A stretch of 64,000 bases of DNA, taken from positions 85,748 to 149,747 of the forward strand of contig JAXLSU010000010.1 in NCBI GenBank assembly GCA_046330455.1. The letters run 5' to 3'. A program made the position numbers and the translations under genes. Shown here in pieces: positions 47,754 through 55,497 of the stretch. The number at the start of each line of letters is the position of its first letter. The first letter of the stretch is position 1. The notes beneath the pieces are model-generated. The model did no database searches. It had not been told where the DNA came from and worked only from the letters and a program-made list of their open reading frames with translations. Source of the DNA: CAVQXR01 sp046330455 (GTDB taxonomy: Bacteria > Actinomycetota > Thermoleophilia > Gaiellales > Gaiellaceae).

Positions 47754-49376
47754 CTACAGATCGCGCAGGAAGCTCGGAGGCTCGAGCGTCCCCGCGTCCT
47801 GCTCGGTGCGCGGGCGCGATCCGGTCGGCGCCGACGAGCGAGCGGGCTTCTTGCCGAGGCCGGTGGCCACGACGGTGACCCAGATCTGGCCGCTGAGCTT
47901 GGGATCGATGCTGGCGCCGAAGATGATGTTCGTCTCGTGCGTCGCCGCCGCCCGGATGACTTCCGCTGCCTCGGTCACCTCGAGCAGCGAGAGGTCCTCG
48001 CCGCCGGCGATCGAGAGCAGGATCCCGCGGGCACCGACGATCTCCGTGTCGATGAGCGGCGAGCGGAGCGCCCGGATCGCGGCCTCCTTCGCCCGGTTGT
48101 CGCCGGTCGCGAAGCCGATGCCCATGAGCGCCGAGCCGGCATCGCGCATGATCGTGCGCACGTCGGCGAAGTCGAGGTTGATCAGACCCGGCATCGTGAT
48201 CAGGTCGCAGACGCCCTGGACGCCCTGACGGAGGACGTCGTCGGCGATCCGGAACGCCTCGACCATCGATGTCGAGCGGTCGAGCACCTCGAGCAGGCGA
48301 TCGTTCGGGATCACGATCACCGTATCGCAGACCGCCCGGAGCTCGTCCGCCCCCGACTCGGCCTGGGCCTGGCGCCGGGTGCCCTCGAAGCGGAACGGCA
48401 TCGTGACGATGCCGACGGTCAGAGCCCCTACCTCGCGCGCGATGCGCGCGACCACGGGAGCTGCGCCGGAGCCGGTCCCGCCACCCTCGCCGGCGGTCAC
48501 GAAGACCATGTCGGAGCCACGGAGCACGTGCTTGAGCTGATCGTAGGACTCCTCGGCGGCACGCCTGCCGATCTCGGGGTCGGCTCCCGAGCCGAGCCCC
48601 TGGGTGAGGTCGCGGCCGATGTGGAGCTTCACCGGGGCCTCGGAGGTCCGGAGCTGCTGGATGTCCGTGTTGACCGCGATGAACTCGACCTGCGGAATCC
48701 CGGCCTCGATCATCCGGTTGACGGCGTTCAGGCCCGCACCGCCGACGCCGATCACGCGGATCACCGCGAGGTAGGCGGACGAGTCGGTGCGGCGCACCGG
48801 CGTGAGTCGCGGCGCGGGAGCGGTTGCGACCTGACCGGTCGCGTAGCGGGCCACCGGGGGCTCGGGCGCCGGTACGGGCTTCGAGCGAGCCTTCGCCGCG
48901 CCGACGCTTCTGACCGTACCCGCCGCCTTCTCCCGAGATGCTTCCGGGGACGCAGCCGTCGAGCGCAGGCGCGGCTCCGGCGCGGGCTGATCCGTGTCGG
49001 GCTCATCGGCGGTCCTTGCCCGAGCAGCAGGCTGCTCGGCACCGGCAACCGGTCCCACGGCGACAGCCGCGGTGGCCGCGACCACGGTGTCATCGACGGC
49101 GACGGGTGTCTCGCGCACTCGCTCGGGCTCGCCGATCGGAAGCTGCGCCTCAGTACCTTCAGCGGCGGGGCTCTGCTCCTCGACGGGCGCGGCGACCTCG
49201 CCGGGCGGGACGGTCTCGGCAGCGCTATGCGGCAGTGCCGAGATCAGCTGGGTCGGCTCGTCGATCGTCGCGGCCGCTTCGACCGTGGCGTCGTCGGCAT
49301 GCTCCTCCGGCCGTCCGGCCTTGCGCTGTGCCGCCTCCGTCGCCTTGAACAGCTCGGCGAGCGGCCCCTCGCGCAT
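47754..49376 (-). CDS. ftsZ: FtsZ with a long N-terminal extension
   Basis: This 540-residue tubulin homolog polymerises at the division site. The GTPase core starts near residue 201 (YLAVIRVIGVGGAGLNAVNRMIE) and holds the tubulin signature GEGGGTGSGAAP, then MPFRFEGTRRQAQAESG and FADVRTIMRDAGSALMGIG. The C-terminal conserved peptide is present as PSFLRDL after a linker of only about 30 residues. The first 200 residues are a Pro/Ala/Glu-rich, probably disordered segment, which normal FtsZ lacks. ATG at 49376 is one nt after the parA stop. It is not in a dcw cluster in this window. Confidence 0.92.
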   Translation of the reverse strand: MREGPLAELFKATEAAQRKAGRPEEHADDATVEAAATIDEPTQLISALPHSAAETVPPGEVAAPVEEQSPAAEGTEAQLPIGEPERVRETPVAVDDTVVAATAAVAVGPVAGAEQPAARARTADEPDTDQPAPEPRLRSTAASPEASREKAAGTVRSVGAAKARSKPVPAPEPPVARYATGQVATAPAPRLTPVRRTDSSAYLAVIRVIGVGGAGLNAVNRMIEAGIPQVEFIAVNTDIQQLRTSEAPVKLHIGRDLTQGLGSGADPEIGRRAAEESYDQLKHVLRGSDMVFVTAGEGGGTGSGAAPVVARIAREVGALTVGIVTMPFRFEGTRRQAQAESGADELRAVCDTVIVIPNDRLLEVLDRSTSMVEAFRIADDVLRQGVQGVCDLITMPGLINLDFADVRTIMRDAGSALMGIGFATGDNRAKEAAIRALRSPLIDTEIVGARGILLSIAGGEDLSLLEVTEAAEVIRAAATHETNIIFGASIDPKLSGQIWVTVVATGLGKKPARSSAPTGSRPRTEQDAGTLEPPSFLRDL

Positions 49377-49377
49377 G

Positions 49378-50196
49378 CTAGCCCGGCGTCGCACCATTGA
49401 GCACCTCCCTGGCAAGGTCACGGTAGGCCGCGGCCGCAGGCCCCTCCGGGTCGTACTTCAGCACGGAGCTCCCCTGGACCGGCGCTTCCGCGTAACGAAC
49501 CGTCTTCCTGATCCAGGTCTTGAAGACCAGATCGCCGAAGCTCTCGCGCAGCAGCTCGACCGCCTCGCGGCTGTGGAGCAGGCGTCCGTCGAACATGGTC
49601 GGCAGGATCCCGCGGATCGATACCGACGGGTTGAGGTTCTCCCGGATCATCTCGAGCGTGTTCTGGAGCTGGGCGAGCCCGCGGAGCGACAGGTACTCGC
49701 ACTGCACCGGGACGATCACGTCGTCGGATGCGGTGAGCGCGTTCACCGTGAGCAGCCCGAGCGACGGCGGTGTGTCGATCAGGATGAAGTCGTAGTCGTG
49801 TCGGGCAGGCAGGATCGCCTTCTGGAGGGCACGCTCGCGTCCGATCATGCTCGAGAGCGCCAGCTCGGCACCCGCGAGGTCGATCGAGGACACGGCGATG
49901 TCGACCTCGGCCTGGTGAATGACCTCGGTGATCGGGGTCTGCCGGACGAGGACATCGAACATCGACACCTCGATCTCGTCCGGGTTCATACCCTGGCTCA
50001 TGGTCAGGTTGCCCTGCGGATCGAGGTCGACGACGAGCACGCGTAGGCCGTGCTCGTGGAGCGCGACTGCGAGGTTCAGCGTCGTCGTGGTCTTTGCCAC
50101 GCCGCCCTTCTGATTGGCGAGGGCGATGACCTTGCCCAGGGTGACTCCTTGGGAGGACGTGAGGCTTTCATCAGGGCGCGCGAGCAGGGAAACCAT
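49378..50196 (-). CDS. parA: ParA/Soj-type ATPase, no adjacent parB
   Basis: This 272-residue ATPase has the deviant Walker A NQKGGVAKTTTTLNLA with signature Lys30 and Lys35 (Ala instead of Gly between V and K), Walker A' VVDLDPQGNLTMSQG and DYDFILIDTPPSLGLLT. The C-terminus (RYAEAPVQGSSVLKYDPEGPAAAAY) is Soj-like. ParA moves DNA or protein cargo on the nucleoid. No parB follows; ftsZ starts one nt after its stop. The start may be slightly downstream of 50196, as the first 20 residues are not conserved in the family. Confidence 0.9.
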   Translation of the reverse strand: MVSLLARPDESLTSSQGVTLGKVIALANQKGGVAKTTTTLNLAVALHEHGLRVLVVDLDPQGNLTMSQGMNPDEIEVSMFDVLVRQTPITEVIHQAEVDIAVSSIDLAGAELALSSMIGRERALQKAILPARHDYDFILIDTPPSLGLLTVNALTASDDVIVPVQCEYLSLRGLAQLQNTLEMIRENLNPSVSIRGILPTMFDGRLLHSREAVELLRESFGDLVFKTWIRKTVRYAEAPVQGSSVLKYDPEGPAAAAYRDLAREVLNGATPG

Positions 50197-50268
50197 GACC
50201 GCGCCTCTTTCGTGTCACGGTAGCACAGTCCTTCTTCGCTTCCTCCCGGCCCGGCCGGACGGCCCCCG

Positions 50269-50730
50269 TCAGGCCGTCAGATGCGACTTCGCGCCGGTCT
50301 GCGGCGCCAGCTCACAGCTTGCCTGACGGCGCAGACGGACGAGCACGGCGACGAGGAGCACGAGGATTGCGAGCGCCCCCAGGATCGGCTGGAGCGGCGC
50401 GAACCAGCTGACCGCGCCGGCCGAGCCGAGCAGCAGGAGAGCCGGCTTGTTGCAGACGGGGCATCCGACCGCGAAGAGCGCAAGCAGCCCTCCGCCGGTC
50501 AGGGGCCGCCCCGGCCGCAGTTCCGTGGCGAGGAGCACCCCGGCGAGCAGCGACGAGACGATCCAGACCGGGTATGCCCAGGCCGTGACCTCGAGCGAGC
50601 GGCCGAACACCGGGTTCGGGATCAGATCCGTTGGAATCCCGACGATCACGGCCGACAGCACCGCACCGGCGATCGCGATCGCGATCCGCCGCCGGTCCCA
50701 GGAGCGAAGCTGTTCGAGCGCGAGGCCCAC
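50269..50730 (-). CDS. Small integral membrane protein with CPxCN motif
   Basis: This 153-residue protein has four hydrophobic segments (AIAIAGAVLSAVIVGIP, VWIVSSLLAGVLLATEL, GGGLLALFAVG and LGALAILVLLVAVLVRL). Between the second and third lies FAVGCPVCNKPALLLLGSAGAVSWFAPLQP, a conserved CPxCN block known from small actinobacterial membrane proteins of unknown function (recalled pattern). The two Cys could be redox-active or bind metal at the membrane surface. GTG at 50730 has CATACT about 9 nt upstream. No functional link to parA or speB is evident. Confidence 0.75.
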   Translation of the reverse strand: MGLALEQLRSWDRRRIAIAIAGAVLSAVIVGIPTDLIPNPVFGRSLEVTAWAYPVWIVSSLLAGVLLATELRPGRPLTGGGLLALFAVGCPVCNKPALLLLGSAGAVSWFAPLQPILGALAILVLLVAVLVRLRRQASCELAPQTGAKSHLTA

Positions 50731-50793
50731 GATGCGGCCAGTATGACACCGGCCCCGTCGGCGGCGTTCCGCCGCGGATCCTCGCCGTTCGCC

Positions 50794-51732
50794 TCAGCGC
50801 CGAAGCGCGAGGAGGGAGAGCATCTCGAAGCAGGCGTTCGCGGCGACGAGCGCCGTGACTCCCGACGGATCGTACTGTGGGGCGACCTCGACACAGTCGA
50901 AGCCGCGGAAGTCGAGCCCTGCCAGCGACCGAAGGTACAGCAGGGCCTCGCGGCTCGACGGACCGCCGACCTCGGGCGTTCCCGTTCCGGGCGCGAACGC
51001 CGGGTCGACGAAGTCGATGTCGAACGAGAGGAAGCATGGCCCGCCACCGACGCGGTTACGCGCCCGGAGCGAGAACGCGGCCGGCCCGAGCGCCGCGAGC
51101 TCCTCGTAGCTCAGCGCGTCGATGCCCAGCTCGCGCGGCATCTGGACATCCTCCGGCCCGTAGAGCGACCCGCGCAGGCCTGCCTGGATCGACCGGGCAG
51201 GGTCGATCAGCTCCTCCTCGACCGCACGCCTGACGATGCTGCCATGAAAGACTTTCTGCCCGAAGTACTCGTCCCAGCAGTCGTGGTGGGAGTCCAGCTG
51301 GACGAGCCCGAGCGGACCGTGCACCGCGGCCAGAGCGCGGAGCTCTGCAAGGAGCATCGAGTGGTCGCCGCCGAGGCACAGCGTCACGACCCCCGCGCTC
51401 GCGATCTCGTGCAGGGCGGCACGGGTTCGCTCGAGTGACTCGAGCGTGTACCCGGGCACGGTCGGGGCGTCTCCCCAGTCGACGATCGAGAGCTTCTCGG
51501 GAACGCTCACGTGGAGGATCGGGTTGTACCGACGCAGAAGCGCCGAGGCGCTGCGGATCGCCTCCGGGCCGAAGCGTGCGCCGCTGCGAAAGGACACGGC
51601 GTCGTCGGTCGGGATTCCGACGACCGCGACGTCCACGTCCTCGAGCTCGCGAACATGCGGCGTGCGCATGAACGTCCGCACCCCCGAGAAGCGTGGTGTC
51701 TCGAGCGCATCGGGTGGACCGTAGCGCGGCAT
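50794..51732 (-). CDS. Ureohydrolase (agmatinase/formiminoglutamase-like)
   Basis: This 312-residue manganese hydrolase has the three ligand blocks: LCLGGDHSML, LVQLDSHHDCWDEYFG (DAHxD with Ser for Ala) and LSFDIDFVDPAFAPGTGTPE. They match agmatinase (SpeB) and the wider guanidino-hydrolase group; substrate is uncertain. ATG at 51732 has TAGAAT ending 8 nt upstream and no SD, so the transcript is probably leaderless. Upstream lies a 371-nt interval with a 16-bp tandem repeat. Confidence 0.88.
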   Translation of the reverse strand: MPRYGPPDALETPRFSGVRTFMRTPHVRELEDVDVAVVGIPTDDAVSFRSGARFGPEAIRSASALLRRYNPILHVSVPEKLSIVDWGDAPTVPGYTLESLERTRAALHEIASAGVVTLCLGGDHSMLLAELRALAAVHGPLGLVQLDSHHDCWDEYFGQKVFHGSIVRRAVEEELIDPARSIQAGLRGSLYGPEDVQMPRELGIDALSYEELAALGPAAFSLRARNRVGGGPCFLSFDIDFVDPAFAPGTGTPEVGGPSSREALLYLRSLAGLDFRGFDCVEVAPQYDPSGVTALVAANACFEMLSLLALRR

Positions 51733-52103
51733 GACGGGCGATTCTACTCCCGCAATGGCCTCGCCGACGTCAACCCGGCCCGGTCTCCGGTCGTCCGGGC
51801 AGGCCATCGGGCTTCCGGCTCGCCGGGCTTCCGGCTCGACGGGCGACGGGCTTCGGGCTTCCGGCTCGACGGGCCTCCGGCTCGACGGGCCAGGCAGCCC
51901 ACGCCTCCGCCACGAGGCGCCTGCTCGGGAACCGTCTTCTCAGGGCCTGAGCTGCAGACCTGTCCGGCCCCCGTCGGCCTCGACGGCGGGCGGTCGGACA
52001 CGCCCGTGATCCGCCACAGCGCCTCGTGCCTCGTCAGGGCGCGTGCCGACGCCGAAGGCCCTACCCGCACGCGCTCCGTCGCGTCGGCGCCCCCGAATCG
52101 GGC
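51733..52103. other. Intergenic interval with tandem repeats
   Basis: Apart from the speB-side promoter and the 16-bp repeat array at 51809-51886, no supported gene is seen in these 371 nt. A minus-strand frame over the repeat (51744-52070) is explained by the repeat itself. Confidence 0.5.
51809..51886. repeat. 16-bp tandem repeat array
   Basis: GGGCTTCCGGCTCGCC (51809-51824), GGGCTTCCGGCTCGAC (51825-51840), a shortened unit of 14 bp (51841-51854), GGGCTTCCGGCTCGAC (51855-51870) and GGGCCTCCGGCTCGAC (51871-51886) are head-to-tail. It lies between the ureohydrolase start and a small gene. Possibly a slipped-strand expansion; no spacer structure as in CRISPR. Confidence 0.7.
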
Positions 52104-52367
52104 TCACGTGTCTCGGCTGCAGTCTCGCGCCTTCGCGACCACCTCCTTTCCGTGCAGGCCGTCGGTACGGGGCTCGAGCACGTGCGCGAGGCGATCGAGC
52201 GCCGCCGCCGCGCCGGCGGTGCCGCGCACGCCCTCGGACGCAAGCCAGGCCTGCCCGTCCCGGAGGAGGCTCCGTAGCTCGGTGAGCAGCTCTCCGGCCG
52301 GCACCGCTGATGCCTTCATCGCCTCGATCCGCTCGAGCCGCTCGATGACCCGGTGTGCCTCGTCCAT
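52104..52367 (-). CDS. Small hypothetical helical protein
   Basis: This 87-residue protein starts MDEAHRVIERLERIEAMKASAVPAG and is predicted helical and Glu/Arg/Leu-rich, with VRGTAGAAAALDRLAHVLEPR in the middle. The frame extends to 52493, but that upstream part is translated from a hairpin repeat, so ATG at 52367 is preferred. No family was recognised. Orientation and spacing suggest it follows the 421-residue unknown gene, 174 nt downstream of it. Moderate confidence that it is real. Confidence 0.5.
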   Translation of the reverse strand: MDEAHRVIERLERIEAMKASAVPAGELLTELRSLLRDGQAWLASEGVRGTAGAAAALDRLAHVLEPRTDGLHGKEVVAKARDCSRDT

Positions 52368-52430
52368 GGAATCACCGTACGCCGGAGAACCGCACGGGTG
52401 TGTCACGGTCTGTGCCGAGAGATGCGCGGG

Positions 52431-52495
52431 CCCGTGTCGAGACACGCACGGCCCCGTGTCGAGAGACACACGCGGCTCCGTGTCGGAAGACACGC
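52431..52495. repeat. Three tandem short hairpins with GNRA-type loops
   Basis: GTGTC-GA-GACAC (52434-52445), GTGTC-GAGA-GACAC (52456-52469) and GTGTC-GGAA-GACAC (52480-52493) repeat every 22-24 nt with related flanks (CCCC or CTCC before, ACGC after). The stems are invariant and the last two loops are GNRA tetraloops. They lie in the gap after the 421-residue gene's stop. Confidence 0.65.
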
Positions 52496-52541
52496 GGCTC
52501 AGCGCCGGTCGAGCCAGCCGAGCGAAGCAGCGTGCAAAGCG

Positions 52542-53807
52542 CTACCGAGCCGCCTGGGCCCGGTGTGCACCGGAGAAAGCCGCATGGGGGCGGAGCCCGA
52601 GGAGCGCCTCGTCGAGCGAGGTGACGAGCGCCTCCCTGGAGCGGGCGAGCAATGCCTCGACGAGCGCTCGTCGAACGACGTCCTCGGCATGCGTGCCCGG
52701 GCCGTCGCCGTCGACCAGCGACCGCAGGGCCTGCACGAGCTCCGCCCGCTCTGCCGGGGACTCACCGAGCAGCGCCGACGCTCGCATCGCGGCCGCCCAG
52801 GAGCCGTCCTCGCCTCCGAGGAGGAGCACGAGCGCCTCGCGGAGCTCGTCGGCCCGTAGCGGGCCCCGGTTGAACAGCGCGATCTCGTATCGCTCGAGCG
52901 CTTCCAGGAGATCGGTGTCGACCGCGCCCTCCTCCAGGCGCTGGATCAGGTCGGCGGCGAGGCGACCGCGAAACGGATCGAGCCGGGCCGGCTCGCCCGC
53001 CGGCGCCTGAGCGGCAAGCGCGGGAACGGGTCGCACGTCGTAGGGACGCCAGTCGAGGCGCTCGAAGATCACGGGGCCAGCCGCGAGCGCCCCGGGCGTT
53101 GCGAGCCGGAGAGCGCTGACCGCCCGTCCGATCATGGCCGGCGCGTCCGGCACCTCGGGGGAGGCAGGATCGAGATCCCGCTCGAGCTCGACGACGAGCG
53201 TCCGGTCCCATTCGCGCAGGTAGTCGCGCGGGAGCAGGCGTCCGGCCTCGGGCCAGTGAGTGGTGAACTCGCCGGCCGCAGCGGGCCTCACCCTGAGGCC
53301 CTGGCCGAGATGGAGCTCCCCACCGGCCGTCGCACCGACGAGCGGAGTGACCGCCGCGTAGGCACGGCGATCGCCGAACAGCGAGCCCTCGAGCTCGGCA
53401 TAGACGAGGTCGAATGCCTCGTCTGACCAGTCGAAGCCGCCGCAACGCTCCGCCATGCGGACGAGGAGGGGAACGAGAACGGTACGGCGCAGTGCTTCGT
53501 CCTCGCCGACGTGCGCGCTCTCGTGGGCGCGCGCGAAGATCCCCGCAGCGGGCTCGTCCTTGAGAGCTCCCAGCGCCGTGAGCGTATCCTCGCGCTGGCC
53601 GAGCCAGGAGGCACGCTGCTCGACGAAGGCGCCGACGAGGGGTCGGTACTCGTAGAGCGTCGGCCGGTCGACGCCGCCGTGCTCCGCGAGCGCGACGGGC
53701 ATGTCCGCTCCCCCGTCGAGGTCGTCCGCGAGGGCGAAGAACGAGCCGAGGCAGTAGTTCCGAAGCGCCCGGTAGAGAAACGGTGATCTGACCGGACGCT
53801 GGGCCAC
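52542..53807 (-). CDS. Conserved-looking hypothetical protein
   Basis: This 421-residue soluble protein has no recognised motif. It is acidic and helix-rich, with blocks such as LGSFFALADDLDGGADMPVALAEHGG, FDWSDEAFDLVYAELEGSLFGDRRAYAAVTPL and LLEALERYEIALFNRGPLRADELREALVLLLGG (regions). The last, a RYExAL-type helix followed by regular helices, faintly recalls Apea-like HEPN domains, but no catalytic R-x4-6-H is evident. GTG at 53807 is the only reasonable start. Codon usage matches neighbours, so it is very likely a real gene. Confidence 0.65.
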   Translation of the reverse strand: MAQRPVRSPFLYRALRNYCLGSFFALADDLDGGADMPVALAEHGGVDRPTLYEYRPLVGAFVEQRASWLGQREDTLTALGALKDEPAAGIFARAHESAHVGEDEALRRTVLVPLLVRMAERCGGFDWSDEAFDLVYAELEGSLFGDRRAYAAVTPLVGATAGGELHLGQGLRVRPAAAGEFTTHWPEAGRLLPRDYLREWDRTLVVELERDLDPASPEVPDAPAMIGRAVSALRLATPGALAAGPVIFERLDWRPYDVRPVPALAAQAPAGEPARLDPFRGRLAADLIQRLEEGAVDTDLLEALERYEIALFNRGPLRADELREALVLLLGGEDGSWAAAMRASALLGESPAERAELVQALRSLVDGDGPGTHAEDVVRRALVEALLARSREALVTSLDEALLGLRPHAAFSGAHRAQAAR

Positions 53808-53999
53808 GCGGAGGGTTACGCCAGCGCCCCGTCGGTTCCTGCCTGCACGACCTCGCGAGCGGCGCCGCGGAGGCCAGGCCTTGCTGCTTCGCGGTTCACG
53901 GCGACGCCGTGGATGGTCGGGCCTGCCTCAACCGGGCTGCATCGACCGGAACGCCGCAGCATGATTCCTGCGGGCTCGCAGTACGGCCACGCGGGCCGG
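53808..53999. other. Intergenic, nothing recognised
   Basis: These 192 nt between two minus-strand genes hold no clear gene. A 98-codon minus frame overlapping it (53816-54112) runs antisense-free but has low-complexity, Arg-rich composition and overlaps nei. Confidence 0.4.
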
Positions 54000-54734
54000 T
54001 CAGTGAGACACGGACGGCTGGCAGACGGGGCACCAGTAGGCCGTTCCGGCATGCTCACCCTGAGGCCGCGAACGGATCGAAGCGCCGCAGCGCGGGCAGG
54101 GCTTTCCCGCACGGCGGTACACCCACCGCTTTCTCCGGCCCGCCACCATCAACCGATGCGTCGTCGCGAGCGTGCCGCGCAGAGAGTCGCAGCTCAGCTC
54201 CGAGAGCCGGGCCCAGGGCGAGACCGCGGCCGCAAAGAGCCCCTCCGCCTTCCACAGGTTCCCGATCCCGGCGACCAGCCGCTGGTCGAGCAACGCCTCG
54301 CCGATCACGGTCTCCTGCGCGATCTTCCTCATCCCGGCGACCATGCGCTCCAGGTCTGGCGGCGACGCCATGATCTCCGGACCGAGGCAAACGAGGCCGG
54401 AGCGTCCGAGCTCGAGAACGGGCCCGTGCCACAGGATCGCCTGGTGCTCACGACCGCGAATCACGAGCCACGGCCTGCCCGTCACGGCGCGTCGTGCCGG
54501 TTGCACGCGCCAGCGCCCCTTCATCCGGAGGTGGCTGCGCAGCACGAGGCCGCCCTCGAAGGTGAGCACGAGGTTCTTCCCGAGAGCCTCGACCCGATCG
54601 AGCCGCTCCCCGTCGAGCTTCGGTGCGATCGCGAGCGCCTCCGCCCGCGGGTTTCGAGCCTCGACGGCCACGTGCTCGCCCACGAGCACCGACAGCTGGC
54701 GGGCGATCTCCCGGAGGCTGTCGCCCTCAGGCAC
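54000..54734 (-). CDS. nei: Endonuclease VIII-like DNA glycosylase (Fpg/Nei family)
   Basis: This 244-residue bifunctional glycosylase/AP lyase removes oxidised bases. The start VPEGDSLREIA gives, after Met removal, the catalytic Pro-Glu pair of the family. VLRSHLRMKGRWRV contains the substrate-loop residues, LLDQRLVAGIGNLWKAEGL the H2TH motif, and PCPRCGASI ... YWCPVCQ the C-terminal four-Cys zinc finger. GTG at 54734 overlaps the upstream methyltransferase by 8 nt; the longer frame is out of family. PEGD and not PELP argues for Nei over MutM. Confidence 0.92.
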   Translation of the reverse strand: MPEGDSLREIARQLSVLVGEHVAVEARNPRAEALAIAPKLDGERLDRVEALGKNLVLTFEGGLVLRSHLRMKGRWRVQPARRAVTGRPWLVIRGREHQAILWHGPVLELGRSGLVCLGPEIMASPPDLERMVAGMRKIAQETVIGEALLDQRLVAGIGNLWKAEGLFAAAVSPWARLSELSCDSLRGTLATTHRLMVAGRRKRWVYRRAGKPCPRCGASIRSRPQGEHAGTAYWCPVCQPSVSH

Positions 54735-55350
54735 GCGCCGGCGCCGGCCGCCGGGCCCGGACGACCAGGTCGATCGCGGTCCGCACGCCGTCCGGTGTCT
54801 CGACGGGTCGCCGCACCCGCTCGGCCAGCTCGAGCTCGAGCCCCTCGAGATCGGAAGCCACGTCGTCGCTCCCGTAGAGGACGGCCGGGTTGCTCGGGCC
54901 GCCGTGCCCCTCGGTGCGGTTGGCGACGTCATGGGCAACGACGAGCACGGTGCCGCTCGGCGCGAGAGCGGTCGCTGCACGCGCGAAGACTGCGCGACGA
55001 TCGGCTTCCGGGAGCTGGAGATACATGACGCAGACGAGATCGAACGAGTCGACCGGGGGATCCCAGCCGACGACATCGGCCTCGACGAAGTCCACGTGGA
55101 CGCCATGCTCCTTCGCAAGCCGTCTGGCCTCGGACAGCGCGACCGGCGAGAAATCGACGCCGGTCACGCGCCACCCGTGTCCGGCGAGCCAGACGGCGTT
55201 TCGACCCGCCCCGCACGCGAGATCGAGGGCCCGGCCTACCGGGAGCCCTTCCACCTGCGCGATGAGAGCCGGGCTGGGCTCGCGAACCCCTTCGGCGATC
55301 CGCTCCTCCCAGCGCCGGTCCCAATCGGCGGCACGCATCGCCGAGGTCAT
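54727..55350 (-). CDS. Class I SAM-dependent methyltransferase
   Basis: This 207-residue Rossmann methyltransferase has motif I in RALDLACGAGRNAVWLAGHG, an acidic residue after strand 2 in VTGVDFSP, and FVEADVVGW as motif II, followed by FDLVCVMYLQL. It resembles TehB/UbiE-like small enzymes including thiopurine-type methyltransferases (WDRRWEERIAEG start). The substrate is unknown. TAGAGT lies about 46 nt upstream of the ATG, so this gene may have a short leader. Coupled to nei by overlap. Confidence 0.87.
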   Translation of the reverse strand: MTSAMRAADWDRRWEERIAEGVREPSPALIAQVEGLPVGRALDLACGAGRNAVWLAGHGWRVTGVDFSPVALSEARRLAKEHGVHVDFVEADVVGWDPPVDSFDLVCVMYLQLPEADRRAVFARAATALAPSGTVLVVAHDVANRTEGHGGPSNPAVLYGSDDVASDLEGLELELAERVRRPVETPDGVRTAIDLVVRARRPAPARA

Positions 55351-55474
55351 GGCCGGACGATCGCCCTGCGGTCAGCGTTCGGCGTACGGCCCATCGCCTC
55401 GACTCTACCCACCACCGCGTCATGCCCGGGCTTCTGGCCGTCCCCTTCCCGAACGAGTCGGTCGCCACATCTGC

Positions 55475-55497
55475 TAATCTGACTGACATGACAGTCA
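55475..55497 (+). promoter_or_regulatory. Promoter -10 and candidate TetR operator
   Basis: TAATCT (55475-55480) ends 7 nt before the ATG at 55488. The palindrome TGACTGACATGACAGTCA (55480-55497; 16 of 18 positions symmetric) covers the predicted transcript start and the start codon. A TetR repressor is encoded downstream in the same operon, so autoregulation is likely. Confidence 0.65.

Noticed and set aside
51809..51886. CRISPR-like array
   Set aside because: Units are directly head-to-tail without spacers.
52431..52495. CRISPR-like array
   Set aside because: Repeats are too short, spacers of similar sequence, and no cas genes are nearby.
53816..54112. 98-codon minus-strand frame
   Set aside because: Overlaps nei out of frame, low-complexity sequence and no start signal.
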